From NCBI GenBank assembly GCA_004194705.1, contig SADC01001238.1:877796-941795 (forward strand): a DNA stretch of 64,000 nucleotides, written 5' to 3'. The notes under the pieces are model-generated. The model saw only the letters and a list, made by a program, of their open reading frames with translations, did not search any database and had not been told where the DNA came from. Below are positions 23,776-34,918 of the stretch, piece after piece; the stretch's first letter is position 1, and every line of letters starts with the position of its first letter. Made by a program: the position numbers and the translations under genes. Origin of the DNA: Ditylenchus dipsaci (taxonomy: Eukaryota; Nematoda; Chromadorea; Rhabditida; Anguinidae).

Positions 23776-23919
23776 AACTTTTCTAGCGGCATATATTCCA
23801 CTGTCAAATAGAATTATAGAGGAGAGTCTCAGCTTCATTTTGAGCATAAACTTGCCTTTTGAAAGTGGAATTTTTTTTACAGGCCAGTACGATAAAGTCA
23901 AGTAATTTGGGTACATTTT

Positions 23920-23957
23920 CCGGATTTCCGGGAGGGCGCTTATTAGAGAAAGTACGG
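23920..23957 (-). repeat. Family B right end, word GCGCTTATT
   Basis: GGGCGCTTATTAGAGAAAGT then ACGG, followed by TA. Its word differs from the family B end at 23,248, so they are probably from two elements. Confidence 0.65.
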
Positions 23958-24159
23958 TATTTGTTTTTTTGTTCTTTTTTGCTACATCTTTTTCGTTCTC
24001 CTCTGACACTTTGATTTTTGAAAAAACAACTCAATTTGATCATTTTTGCTAAACAAGATGACGGAAACATTTATACACAATAACTGCGGCTAAATTGAAC
24101 CTTAGCCCCCCCCCTTTTTCTAAAAACAAATTCTGTAAATCAGATTTCGCAGCTTTTGA

Positions 24160-24350
24160 GGCTGGGGAAACTTGCCAAAATTAAATTCATGTTTTGCCGA
24201 AACGATATTGCCAGACGCATGTTTTGCCGAAACGATATTTGCCAGGCGTATGTTTTGCCGAAACGATATTTGCCAAATCGAAATGCGCCAAAACGAAATC
24301 TGCCATACATAGGTTTTGCCTATAACGAAATTTGCCTAACGTTTGTTGAG
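24160..24350 (+). repeat. Family D array TTTTGCCGAAACGATAT
   Basis: Starts GGGGAAACTTGCC. Eight or more variants of GTTTTGCCGAAACGATATTT/GCGCCAAAACGAAATC follow. Related to 42,275-42,595. Confidence 0.85.
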
Positions 24351-24463
24351 ATTTACAGTAACTCTTTCGTGTTTTCTCCGTGTTCAACCCCCAACTACCC
24401 CAAATGACTTGGAAGCACCCTCAAAAATCCGCTAAATGCACCGAAACCATTCAAAACCACCTT

Positions 24464-24520
24464 ACCGTATTCACTAATTTATCGCCCACCCTCTAATAAA
24501 CGCCCACCCTTAAGGACCTA
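24464..24520 (+). repeat. Family B end, word ATCGCCCACC
   Basis: CCGTATTCACTAATTTATCG, then CCACCCTCTAATAAACGCCC: the word is repeated once directly. Confidence 0.6.
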
Positions 24521-24642
24521 TATCTCAGTTTGAAAAAATTATTTTGCAAATCTGTTGTAGTACGTTTTGGCAATTTCGTATTTGCAAAATACTTTTTGGG
24601 CAAGTTTCCCTTAGCCCTTTTGATATGTGCTAAAACATAGTA

Positions 24643-25317
24643 AAGTCTACTCTCGATATAGTGTAAGTGCAAAAAGTTCGTTCCCCCTAGGGTCCGACAC
24701 TTATTTCACCTCTATTTTAAAAACTTTACCAAATTTGATTCTTCAGTCTAATTGGAGATATCGCAAGGATTCCGATTTTGCCGTTCGTTTTTTAAATGCA
24801 TTATTTTTGGCGTAGAGGCATTAGGCCCTTTTTTCCACTTTTTGGCGTTCTGTCCTATGTTCTGTTTTAGCCACTTAGGCCTACTTAGGCTTAGGCCTTA
24901 GGCTTAGGGTTAGGCCTTAGGCTTAGCCTTAGGCTTAGGGACCAAAAAATGTCTTACGAACCACAAAATTGCTTTAAAATAAAGCCTAAGTGGCTAAAAT
25001 ATAACATAGGGCAGAACGCCAAAAAGTGGAAAAAAGGGGCCTAAAGGCTACGACCCTTATTTTTTTCAAAAAAACCCGCGCTCTCTATAGTCTAGCATTT
25101 TTTTAAAAAATGACTACACTATATCGGGAGGCACGGGTCTTTTCGGCAAAACTATTGCCATTTACAAAAACGATCGGCAGAGTCGGAGTCCTTGTGATGT
25201 TTCTGATTAGACTGACGAATCAGATTTCATAAAAGTCTTTAAAAGTAGAGGTAAAAAAGTGTCGGACCCTAGGCGGGAACTAAGTTGATACACCTAGACT
25301 ATATCGATTGTAGACTG
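24643..25317. repeat. Family A element with nested insertion
   Basis: Left end AGTCTACTCTCGATATAGTG with CCCCTAGGGTCCGACAC; right end GTGTCGGACCCTAGGCGGG and CGATTGTAGACTG. Inner CACTATATCGGGAG near 25,115 repeats the terminal word. A second palindrome is nested at 24,810-25,055. Confidence 0.8.
24810..25055. repeat. Nested palindrome with degenerate TTAGGC tract
   Basis: Arms GCCCTTTTTTCCACTTTTTG and CAAAAAGTGGAAAAAAGGGG are inverted. Between 24,870 and 24,940 lie about ten TTAGGC or near-TTAGGC hexamers, the nematode telomere unit, on one side of the loop. Confidence 0.8.
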
Positions 25318-25694
25318 TACCGAATTTATTTTTTTTGTATGTCATGTCATCATAGTGAAATTTTTATATAGTATTTGGACTAGTTTTGTCATTCCGTCAC
25401 GTTTTCTTATTAACACGTCAAATACCGTTCTTACATCTGTTTATTTCGAATCAGAATTTAACGCTGAGCCCGCCTTAACAAAATTTTACGTGTTTTTGAT
25501 GCAAAAGCAGAACAAGCTCAATGTTTCGCTGTAGAAAAACTTCTTAGCTACATTTTGAGCTATTAAACGGTGGAGTTTGAAAATTCTTCAGCGACGAGTA
25601 TTGAGTTTTAGCCTTAAGGTCATAGGTTTTTCATACGAAAATTTTATTTTCGTATGAATGCTTTCTTGACTTTTTTTGAATCTGTTGCCACCAA

Positions 25695-27330
25695 GTGAAA
25701 AAAAACTCGACCTTAAGTTGTGAAGCAACTTGGGAAGCAACTTGGACGAAAAGGATGAATCATACGTTCTCTAGTATGCTGGCCATACCGTCAATGTCCA
25801 TCAATTGCATTCACCACCCTGCGATGAGAAATTTCATCGCCTCATTAGCAAAGATTTCAAGGTTTGCCTCAATATCTTTTAGTCATGCCATTGTTGAAAC
25901 AAAAGTTTTTACTTCTAGCTGCCTAAGAGCCATGGTACATTGAAAGCTGACTGATGAATCGATTCAACTTGACTAAAAGCTAATGAAACTCCGATTCAGC
26001 GCATTGATAGGCCGGCCGTCCATTACAGCAGACATATGGACTGATGCTTCAATGAGGAATGCTCACCTGGGTATGCATCCTATTCTTCTCATACGATTTT
26101 CAACTCCACACTTTAAGGCGTGACCTTGAATTACGTTAACTACTCCAAATTACAAAAAATCATTTTTGGGACTAGTCAGCCTTCAGGATTTTCCCACACA
26201 GGTGACTTGGTTCTGGCAAAGGTCGAGCAGCTACTGCATGATTATAAACTTGATCTCTTAAAAGTCTTCAAAGTGGTCACAGACAATTGCAGCAACATGG
26301 TCGCTGGTTCACTGATTTCTGCAATGTGAGTTATTTATTCGGCTAAAATGCTGTAAACGTTAGATGTTTTAGTGCTAATGAATTCTATGCTCTTCAGAAG
26401 ACGAGAGTGATGAAGATCATTGCTATGGGTTGTGCATTTCTCAGAGGCTCCAGACAAGAGCATTCTGTTGTAGGTTGACCATTCTCTTTTCGTCGTTAAT
26501 GTATTTTTCGCAGGTCCACGTTCCCGCAGAGTATCGCATGTTACGCCCACTCACTACAACTGGTGCTCATAGATATATTTAAAAAAATGAGAAAATTCAA
26601 GCATTCGCAACAGGCTAAAGAGGTATGTTTGTTTTTCTGCGTTCGTTTCACAAATCGTTAGGAATTGTCGACTGTTTCAAACAAATCGCTTCTTTTTCCG
26701 TCTTTTGCGCGTTGGGGATCTGTCGTTGGTGTTATTCAAAGCTTCCTGAAATTAAAAGAATTCATGCGACCAATAGCAGAAAGAAAAGGGTGGGCTCTTG
26801 TTATCCGAAATATTTGCTCACATAATTTTCAGTACCTCAGTCAAGTTGCATTACTCTGCAGCTCATTCCCAGAATTTTGAGACGCATACAGGAAAAAATT
26901 TTGTCACTATCTCACGATGTTATTTATATACACGTGCTTTGCAACTAAAGCTCAGCTCTCATCGTTTCGTCATTCACTGAAAAAGGAAGGTGTGAAAAGG
27001 AACAAGAAGAAGTCGAAGGTGTTAAGCCGAATAGCTCGAGCAAGGGTGAAAAAAAGCGAAGCTACGGTGTAGGTACTACCACTTTTTATTATCGACAAAT
27101 TTGCTAAGAACCTGTTTCAGATATACCTCAATCGAGTGCTCGAGCAAGTTCACTCGGAGATGCGAATGACCTAGAAAGGCATGGTTGTCAGGAATTCTAT
27201 GGTGGGTCTTTTTGCGAATGTAGTGCAGTAATTTCGCCAAGAACGCTATCTCGGAGGGAACCAAGGCTATGTCCAAGTACAGTATTTGTTGACTATGCTT
27301 TTTAGCAATCTTCACAGGGTGCAAGCGCGG
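25695..27330 (+). pseudogene. hAT-type transposase gene with short introns, decayed 5' and 3' parts
   Basis: The core reads through three consistent introns: 26,071-26,117, 26,326-26,513 and 26,623-26,661 (39 nt). Motifs in order: HHPAMRNFI (25,820s), SITADIWTDAS, FGTSQPSGFSHTGDLVLA, VVTDNCSNM, CYAHSLQLVLIDIFKK, FARWGSVVGVIQSFLKLKEF; a WW-containing remnant occurs near 27,205. These are the ordered motifs of hAT (hobo/Ac/Tam3) transposases. Damage: two in-frame stops between 25,935 and 25,985, a TGA at 26,878, frame drift afterwards. No terminal repeats or 8-bp duplication were identified. It may be an old transposon or a decaying hAT-derived host gene. The minus-strand ORF at 27,076-27,324 is treated as a shadow. 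Confidence 0.75.
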
Positions 27331-27519
27331 TCAGAGAAATCAGCATGAGCACACGGCGCTTTTGACTCTTGATGGGGGTTTTCAACAAGGTCAGTTTTTC
27401 AATATTTACAGTCAACCCTCGGTGTGTTGGCAACCACTAGAGATGCGCACTCCGATTTGCGATATTTTTGAGTTCAGTCCATTTTTTAGCCAACTTTCTA
27501 AGCCAGAGAATTTTTTTAA

Positions 27520-28105
27520 ACACATCTTATTAACAACTTTTAACGCTTAACAACATGATATATTGGATTTCGTATTTAGATATTTTATTTCTAGAAAACA
27601 GCCTCTGAAAAAAATATCGCAAAAGAGATTTTCATTTTGGGCTTGCGATATTTTTTCGAGAGGTTTTTCGTAATAATTTTGATGTAATTTCGACTAGATG
27701 TTATACTAAAATGTAGCTCAATGAAAGTAGCTGAGGAATGTGAAGTTAGTTTAACCATACGTTTTCATCGTCATGGTCCAAATTGAGCCGAAACATGACA
27801 GAAATGACAATCGAAAAAATAATTTTACGTCATGTTTCGGCTCAATTTGGACGATGATGATGAAAACGTATGGTTAAACAAACTTCACATTCCTCAGCTA
27901 ACTTTCATTGAGCTACATTTGGTATATAACATCTAGTCGAAATACATCAAAATTATTACGAAAAAACCTCTCGAAAAATATCGCAAGCCAAAAAATGAAA
28001 TTCCATTTGCGATGTTTTTGAGAGGCTTTTTTCTGGAAATTAGAAAGTTAACTACGAAAATCAATTCACACCGTGTGTAAAGCATTAAAAGTTGTTAGGA
28101 AGGCT
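27520..28105. repeat. ~580-bp palindrome
   Basis: Centre near 27,815. Arms share GAGCCGAAACATGAC/GTCATGTTTCGGCTC, ACGTTTTCAT, GACTAGATGTTATA and AAAACAGCCTCTG/GAGAGGC blocks. Outer 60-80 bp are more diverged. It directly borders the large inverted repeat at 28,109. Confidence 0.85.
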
Positions 28106-29393
28106 GACAAAAAATCCAGTAATTAGGTAGAAAATGAAAAGCGAACCAGGATATAAACACTTATGTGGCGATTTCAGTTACTGGAAACTCAATGGAAAAA
28201 GTCCGATAAGAATTGAGAAGTATCGTATTATTCTCTATTAGAAGGCCGGGCCTTCTATTTTTCAACCTTAAAAAAGTCGGAAAAAATTGGGTCGATTTGA
28301 GATTTGCGTGCTCAACCAAATTTTAAAAGTGGAATCAGGTAAGCTCTTGCTAACTAAGAAAACGCAAAAAACAGATTTGCGAATTTTTTTTCTAGGCTGA
28401 TATATAGGTCCTCAAGGGAGGCCTTCTATTAGAGAATATACGGTAGTCCATATTTGATAAATATTCATTTGCGTATTGGAAAGAAGTGTTAACACACCTA
28501 AATACTGTTATTTAGTCGCGAATATAGTAAAAATACATCCGCGGAATTTTCTCTCGCAGAATCTTCTCCGCGAAAATCTCTCTCGCGGAATTTTCACTCG
28601 CGGAATCTTCCCCTAGGAATTTTCGCCTTGCTGAATATTTCATCCTAATATAGTAGCTTTGCGAAGATTATCATTAATAATACAAATTCTTATAGTTTTT
28701 GTGATTCCTTTCCCTTTAAATTCTGTAAACGCAGATTGACTCCATTTTTCGGCATATAAAATCAAAAACGCAATTTTCTAGGTTCTGCTGTGGTTTTGGT
28801 CCTGATATGCGGATAGCCTGTGTCAGACCAGGACCGAACCACAGGGAGACCAAGCAAAATCGTGTTTTTGAGCCTAAATACCGAAATTGAGTCGATTTGT
28901 GATCACAGCAACTCAAAATTTAACCCGTAAACAGGTGTCAGAAAAATTTGAAACACCCTGTACAAAAGATTTTTAATAATCTGAGTTGTGAGTTGTAACT
29001 TACAACGTCTTTTTGGACAGTAAAGTACCTAAACATACATGACTTCAAGGCTTAGTCAAGGCTTAGAAACACCAACCATTCGTCTCCAATAAACTTTATC
29101 TTCGGCGACGTCACAGAATCCTTACTTTTTTGAACCATATCTTCATCTTTTGCTTGGTCATGATATCTTCTGAAAGTACAACAGAATGACCCAAGAATAA
29201 GTGTTTGGCAAAATGCAGCAAACGACATACTTGCAACTGGAGCAACGTACTGTATGATTTATGCTTGTCAATAGATGGCTTTAGCTTTGTATTTTCCCTC
29301 GATTAATTTGCTAAAGCTATGCAAAAACATGTGCATAAAAATTCGGCTCTAGTGCGATATCTGCGTCCCCAAAAAGCGGTAGTGTCATATATA

Positions 29394-31241
29394 CAGGGTT
29401 ATTCAAGAAATTGTAACACTTTCAAACTGCCATAACTTTTTATCCCGGCACGATTTCGAAATTTTGTAAACGCAGATCGACTCAGAATTTCATGGCAATT
29501 TTTTTGGCATATAACACCCGAAAAAATTTTTTTTGCAAAAATTCGAAAATTTGCCTTGGTCCCCCTGTTGTCCAAAATGCCGAAATTGTTAAACATTGCA
29601 TTACGTCACATTTACACAGCGAATTCTCTCAAAATTGATTACAAATGAACACAAGATTTTTAATTCCCATAACTCTGTTCCACGCTCTTTCCTTCCACTT
29701 CCAAACAACGCTCCAACGTCGCCCATATGAGTCAATTGAACGAAGCACCATATCACCGGGAAGGTTTCGAATTCATGCACTATTCTTTGTCGTAATTCAT
29801 TGAGATCAGCAGGCTGTGTGCGGTAGATGCGACTCTTCAAATAGCCCCAGAGAAAGAAATCACACGGCGTAAGATCCGGAGAGTAGGCGGCCAACGAAAG
29901 GGAGAAGGTTCAGCAGGCGATCCTCGACCCATCCATCGAAGAGGGAAATTCTCATCTAGCCAATCACGCACTAGCACACTGAAATGAGGCGGCGCACCGT
30001 CTTGCATAAAAACCACATTCTGTAGGCCTAGAACGAGTACCAAATAACCCACATGGCACATCGAATCGAACAAATTTTACCTTGCACACGGGGATGAAAG
30101 AAAGTTTGCAGCATATGCAGATACACCGGACCGGTAACGCTTTGTTCAAAGAAGAATGGCCCGATCACTCCACGACGTCCGATGGCTACCCAAACACGAA
30201 GATACGGTGAATGCAACGGCTCCTCTCTGTACCATGTGATTGTTTGAGACCAGTAGCGAAAATTCTGAAAACCCAGCCACACAATTTTGGCAAGACAGGC
30301 TATGTTTATGAAAAGGAAAACCTGGTGATTCACTTCCGTGTACGTGGAAATGGCACTCATCTGAAAACAGGATATTGTCGAGAAAGCGCGGAGCTGCATC
30401 GATAAGTCCAAGAATGTTGATTGCGTGTTCCACTCGGGCTGCACGATTGACTGGTAGCAATTCCTGACGAAGGTTCATCTTATACGGATGGAATTTGGCT
30501 TCCTAAACGAAAGTTGATGGGACGTCAAAGTCATCATAATGTTATTGAAAACAAACATTAAGTATCCTCCAGATTGTAGGCTGAGAAGGCATCCCATCTT
30601 CGCGAGCTAACTCCGTCGTAGACTTGTTCACGTTATTGCGGAATGATTCGATGACTTCAGCTCCTTTAATTCGGTTCTCACCCATCTGAAAATTAGATGC
30701 AACGATCAAAGCAGCAACCTTCAACATTAAACATCAAACCTAACTCGTGTGATTCGCTTCTTTCGCTCGCTTGATCCCTTTCCTGAATTCATCGTACCAT
30801 TGCAAAATGCTGGCGCGGCTTGGCTTTCGGTGGCGGTCTCCCAAATCGCGTACGGAACTGGCGCTGAACAATGCTAGGACTTTCCTGATTGGCATAGGCA
30901 ATCACGCAAAGGGCTTTTTCTTGAGGCGTAAACTTCATCTATGATTAATAATTCATACAGGAGAAGGAAGACACCAAGTGAAGCAACGAAGCACGAAGAA
31001 AAACAGCTACGGAAACAGTGGAATAGCGGAATTTTGATAACTCGATATTTCGGCATTTTGGGACAACAGGGGGGACCAAGGCAAATTTTCGAATTTTTGC
31101 AAAAAAAAATTTTTTCGGTGTTATATGCCAAAAAAATTGCCATGAAATTCTGAGTCGATCTGCGTTTACAAAATTTCGAAATCGTGCCGGGATAAAAAGT
31201 TATGGCAGTTTGAAAGTGTTACAATTTCTTGAATAACCCTG
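29394..31241 (-). mobile_element. Mariner element, TA target duplication
   Basis: Ends CAGGGTTATTCAAGAAATTG on both sides, flanked by TA. Terminal inverted repeats are about 205 bp (29,394-29,600 and 31,035-31,241), far longer than the ~30 bp of classical mariners. A transposase frame on the minus strand fills the middle. Confidence 0.9.
29601..30938 (-). pseudogene. Mariner transposase, frame-broken
   Basis: Start Met at 30,938 (MKFTPQEKALCVIAYANQ). An N-terminal HTH region follows (SILQWYDEFRKG, then STTELAREDGMPSQPTIWRIL). Catalytic motifs: LFSDECHFHVHG (first Asp), VVFMQDGAPPHF (second Asp), SPDLTPCDFFLWGYLKS (third Asp). It encodes a cut-and-paste DDD transposase acting on TA-flanked ends. 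The frame changes at least four times along 1.3 kb (near 30,820, 30,500, 30,150 and 29,900), so as printed it is non-functional. The breaks may be decay or uncorrected one-base indels. The arms outside are described with the inverted repeat. Confidence 0.88.
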
Positions 31242-31469
31242 TATATATGACACTACCGCTTTTTGGGACGCAGATATCGCACTAGAGCCGAATTTTTATG
31301 CACATGTTTTTGCATAGCTTTAGCAAATTAATCGAGGAAAATACAAAGCTAAAGCCATCTATTGACAAGCATAAATCATACAGTACGTTGCTCCAGTTGC
31401 AAGTATGTCGTTTGCTGCATTTTGCCAAACACTTATTCTTGGGTCATTCTGTTGTAACTTTCAGAAGAT

Positions 31470-31579
31470 ATCATGACCAAGCAAAAGATGAAGATATGGT
31501 TCAAAAAAAGTAAGGATTCTGTGACGTCGCCGAAGATAAAGTTTATTGGAGACGAATGGTTGGTGTTTTCTAAGCCTTG
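31470..31579 (+). other. Coding-like ORF in right arm (mirrored in left arm)
   Basis: ATG 31,470, 36 codons (KFIGDEWLVFSKP near the end). Because it lies in the inverted repeat, a minus-strand counterpart is near 29,065-29,175. No homologue recognised; possibly captured exon. Confidence 0.25.
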
Positions 31580-32884
31580 ACTAAGCCTGAAGTCATGTAT
31601 GTTTAGGTACTTTACTGTCCAAAAAGACGTTGTAAGTTACAACTCACAACCTCAGAATTATTAAAAAATCTTTTGTACAGGGTGTTTCAAATTTTTCTGA
31701 CACCTTTTTACGGGTTAAATTTTGAGTTGCTGTGATCACAAATCGACTCAATTTCGGTATTTAGGCTCAAAACACGATTTTGCTTGGTCTCCCTGTGGTT
31801 CGGTCCTGGTCTGACACAGGCTATCCGCATATCAGGACCAAAACCACAGCAGAACCTAGAAAAATTGCGTTTTTGATTTTATATGCCGAAAAATGGAGTC
31901 AATCTGCGTTTACAGAAATTTAAAGGGAAAAGGAATCACAAAAACTATAAGAATTTGTATTATTAATGATAATCTTCGCAAAAGCTACTAATTATAGGAT
32001 GAAATATTCAGCAAGGCGAAAATTCCTAGGGGAAGATTCCGCGAGTGAAATTCCGCGAGAGAAGATTTCGCGGGAGAAGATTCTGCGAGAGAAAATTCCG
32101 CGGATGTATTTTTACTATATTCGCGACTAAATAACAGTATTTAGGTGTGTATAACACTTCTTTCCAATACGCAAATGAATATTTATCAAATATGACTACC
32201 GTATATTCTCTAATAGAAGGCCTCCCTTGAGGACCTATATATCAGCCTAGAAAAAAAATTCGCAAATCTGTTTTTTGCGTTTTCTTAGTTAGCAAGAGCT
32301 TACCTGATTCCACTTTTAAAATTTTGGTTGAGCACGCAAAAATCTCAAAATCGACCCAAATTTTTTCCGACTTTTTTAAGGTTGAAAAATAGAAGGCCCG
32401 GGCCTTCTAATAGAGAATAATACGATACTTCTCAAATTCTTATCGGACTTTTTCCATTGAGTTTCCAGTAACTGAAATCGCCACATAAGTGTTTATATCC
32501 CTGGTTCGCTTTTCATTTTCTACCTAATTACTGGATTTTTTGTTTAATCAATGTGGGCAAGCTACTTATGCAAATTTGCAATAACGTTACGCGCTGGGGC
32601 ATGCTTTCGTTTGTAAAATTAAAAACGCGTCTATTGGTTAAAAATGCACGCTGAGAGTGCCTGGTTAGTTGAGCGCTCGTCTCAGTTAATAGGTGAACAA
32701 CTTAGACATGTTGACAAGAGCAGATAAGTAAAAGCTAACAGATCCATGGCACGACTGAGCTTATGAACCAGACACGAAAAGTGTGGTTCTTTGGATTTCC
32801 ATACCATTAACAAGTAATGAATAGTATTAATTCGGTGTCAAATTCAAGATGTCAATATATTCCGAAAGCCGCTAAAAAGCCAAA

Positions 32885-33005
32885 ACATACATCCGCGGAA
32901 TTTTCTCCCGCGGAATCTTCTCCCGTGGAATTTTCTCTCACGGAATCTTCTTCCGCGAAATTTTCCGCCGCGGAATTTTCTCCCGCGGAACTTTCTCCAT
33001 ACCAA
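32885..33005 (+). repeat. TCCCGCGGAATTTTC tandem array
   Basis: Eight degenerate 15-bp units alternating GGAATTTTC and GGAATCTTC. The same word occurs in both arms of the large inverted repeat (28,540-28,625 and 32,030-32,105). It ends about 30 bp before the first recognised exon of the MATH-BTB gene. Confidence 0.9.
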
Positions 33006-33033
33006 ATATTTGGTTTTTTATGACACATTTTAG

Positions 33034-34191
33034 AGCAATACTTTGCGTATTACATTTACCGCAATTTTATTGTGAATCGGTTGCCACGCAACGTCACTTA
33101 TGATATTCGATTTATAAAAACAAATGATGACTACATTTCAATTGTAAGCTTTTCTAAGTTTCGCTTAATAAGGCACTTCAATTAAAGCACGGAATAATCA
33201 GTCGACTGGAGTACGGTGCTGTTTGTATGTTGACAGGCCTGACGATTCTTCACTTCCTGGATGCGCAAAAATACTTCAATGCTAAGCATAAGATGCTGAT
33301 TGAACTGGATCTGTCTTTTAAAGACCAAGTTGAAAAATTGTGAGTTTTTAAAATTTGCTGAAATCGTTCATTACAAAAAGCGCCATACTTACATGTTAAG
33401 GTCTGCCAAGAATGCTCATCTATTTTCGGAAAGTTCGCCATATACTTCTGATTGCTCGATTCTAGTGGGAGGGGAAAAAATCTATGTTGATAAAAAGGTG
33501 TGTTCACGTTCATTTATTTTTTGTTTTTGCGAATTTGGACAATGGTTCATTTTTTCGGTGTAGAAGAAATGATTGAAAATAGTTTTGTCCTAAATTTTTG
33601 CAAAAGTGCTCTGTATTCACAATAATTTTTAATGTTTGCTTTGTTTTTTAGTTTCTTTCGATTCATTCCGCCTACTTCAAAGCCATGTTCGAGTCTGGAT
33701 TCAAGGAGAAGGAGCAAAGAGAAATAGAGCTAAAGGATCTTGACTTCAACGAGTTTATCGAACTGCTCGGCGTTATCTACCCTGTTGGTGAAAATATATC
33801 GGTAGGCTATTTCATGTACAAGAAAAATGTAAGGTTGAAAAGAATGTTACTGTAGTCTGGAACGTAGAGTGCTTGCTAAAGTGGCTGACCGATTCGTGAT
33901 GCCAGATATGCTCAAACGTTGCGAGAAATTCTTACTGTCGGAGTCCAACATGGATAACTTTAAGAAGCTACTGTTGGCTCAACAGTACAGTTTCAAGGAC
34001 TTGCAAGTATAATTTGTCAATACATCTGATAATTATCTATTGTGCATTGCTGTTTTTAGGAGCACTGTGCCGGTCAGTACCAACACTCTGAAGAAATAAA
34101 GAAGTTGGAAGATAAAGTGGGCTTTGGTCTCCTGAATGAAAGGTCTAAACTCATCATGTTTGACAGTATCATTCGTGCCTCCAGCAAGTAG
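33034..34191 (+). CDS. MATH-BTB (BATH-type) protein, 5' end not found
   Basis: Exons: 33034-33143, 33188-33339, 33401-33497, 33652-33801, 33856-34006, 34060-34191 (stop TAG). The first two give a MATH-like C-terminal part (LTILHFLDAQKYF, then MLIELDLSF). Exons 3-4 form the BTB fold: SILVGGEKIYVDKK, HSAYFKAMFESGFKEKEQ, IELKDLDFNEFIELLGVIYP. Exons 5-6 are the BTB C-terminal helical region (VADRFVMPDMLKRCEKFLL and ERSKLIMFDSIIRASSK). Proteins of this type act as substrate adaptors for CUL3 ubiquitin ligases and are expanded in nematodes (family knowledge). Introns 1 and 4 are 44 and 54 nt. The frame breaks once in exon 5 near 33,880, where NVECLLK must shift into VADRF; one more A in CTAAAG would restore it, and the exon 4/5 phase is also off. 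A single real frameshift cannot be excluded. Initiator Met and start of MATH are missing. Confidence 0.85.
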
Positions 34192-34915
34192 GACTAAAGA
34201 AATAGTTGCTTACAGAAATCGTTAATGAGTAAAAATCCTTTTTCACTGTCTGACTTTGTTTTCATTTTGTCCGGATAAAGAGTTTTTCATTGTATGTTTA
34301 TATATTCTTCTCTTTACTGTTCCGTGTTCACAGTGCATTAGGAAAAGACAGCCTTTGAGTAAAGTGTGCTCTCCAAGAGAACTTAAGCATTTTACAAATT
34401 TTGAGGGTTGTTTTCAGGGTTTTTGGTTAATCCACATAAAATTTTCGGTTTCGATTAACCCAACCGAAACCGAAATTTTCGGTGAACCGAACTCACACAT
34501 CTGGAAAACATCAGCAAATAGAGAAATAATGTGAGTCCAATTTCAATCATGCATCAACAAAGTATTGAAAAAATAACATTCGTAAAACATCCGTGCTACT
34601 AAATTTCGGCTACCAGACAAACTCTACTATTTTCAGAAAATGTTAGCAATCTCTTTTTTGGTTATTTTTGTCATTATTGTACACGCCTCCACATTCTGTT
34701 TCTAACTGTATTTGATTGTTTTAGTTGTGAGCTAAATAACCTGAAAAAACAGAATTTTCTTAAATTAAAAAAACAAACCATTCTGCCATATGTCAAATTG
34801 TGTGGGAATAAGGTTGTTAAGGCAAAATCCCCGATTCTCCATATCAAAAGCCCAAAATCTAGGTTGGGCACCATCTCACCAGGTGAATATCCACCTAGAA
34901 GGTCTAAAAAATCGT
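34192..34915. other. Intergenic; AACCGAAACCGAAATTTTC words near 34,440-34,500
   Basis: No gene recognised. A short array of CGAAACCGAAATTTTCGGT with inverted copies lies at 34,435-34,492. Confidence 0.5.
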
Positions 34916-34918
34916 GTA

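Larger units (their letters stand above)
28109..32541. repeat. 4.4-kb inverted repeat centred on a mariner
   Basis: Left arm 28,109-29,393 is the inverted, nearly identical copy of 31,242-32,541. Symmetry continues through the mariner's own ~205-bp terminal repeats. Each arm carries in mirrored order a family B element (28,222-28,442 / 32,200-32,425), a TCCGCGGAATTTTC array, and a palindromic mariner-type MITE with CAGGGTGTTTCAAATTTTTC ends. Outer border ACAAAAAATCCAGTAATTAG. Confidence 0.92.

Noticed and set aside
24160..24350. Regular short repeats that could suggest a CRISPR array
   Set aside because: Units drift, there are no unique spacers of constant length, and the context is eukaryotic.
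24870..24940. Telomere or chromosome end
   Set aside because: Tract is short, degenerate and internal to a palindrome; flanking DNA continues on both sides.
27076..27324. 82-codon minus-strand ORF
   Set aside because: Overlaps the decaying 3' part of the plus-strand hAT gene, which explains the region better.
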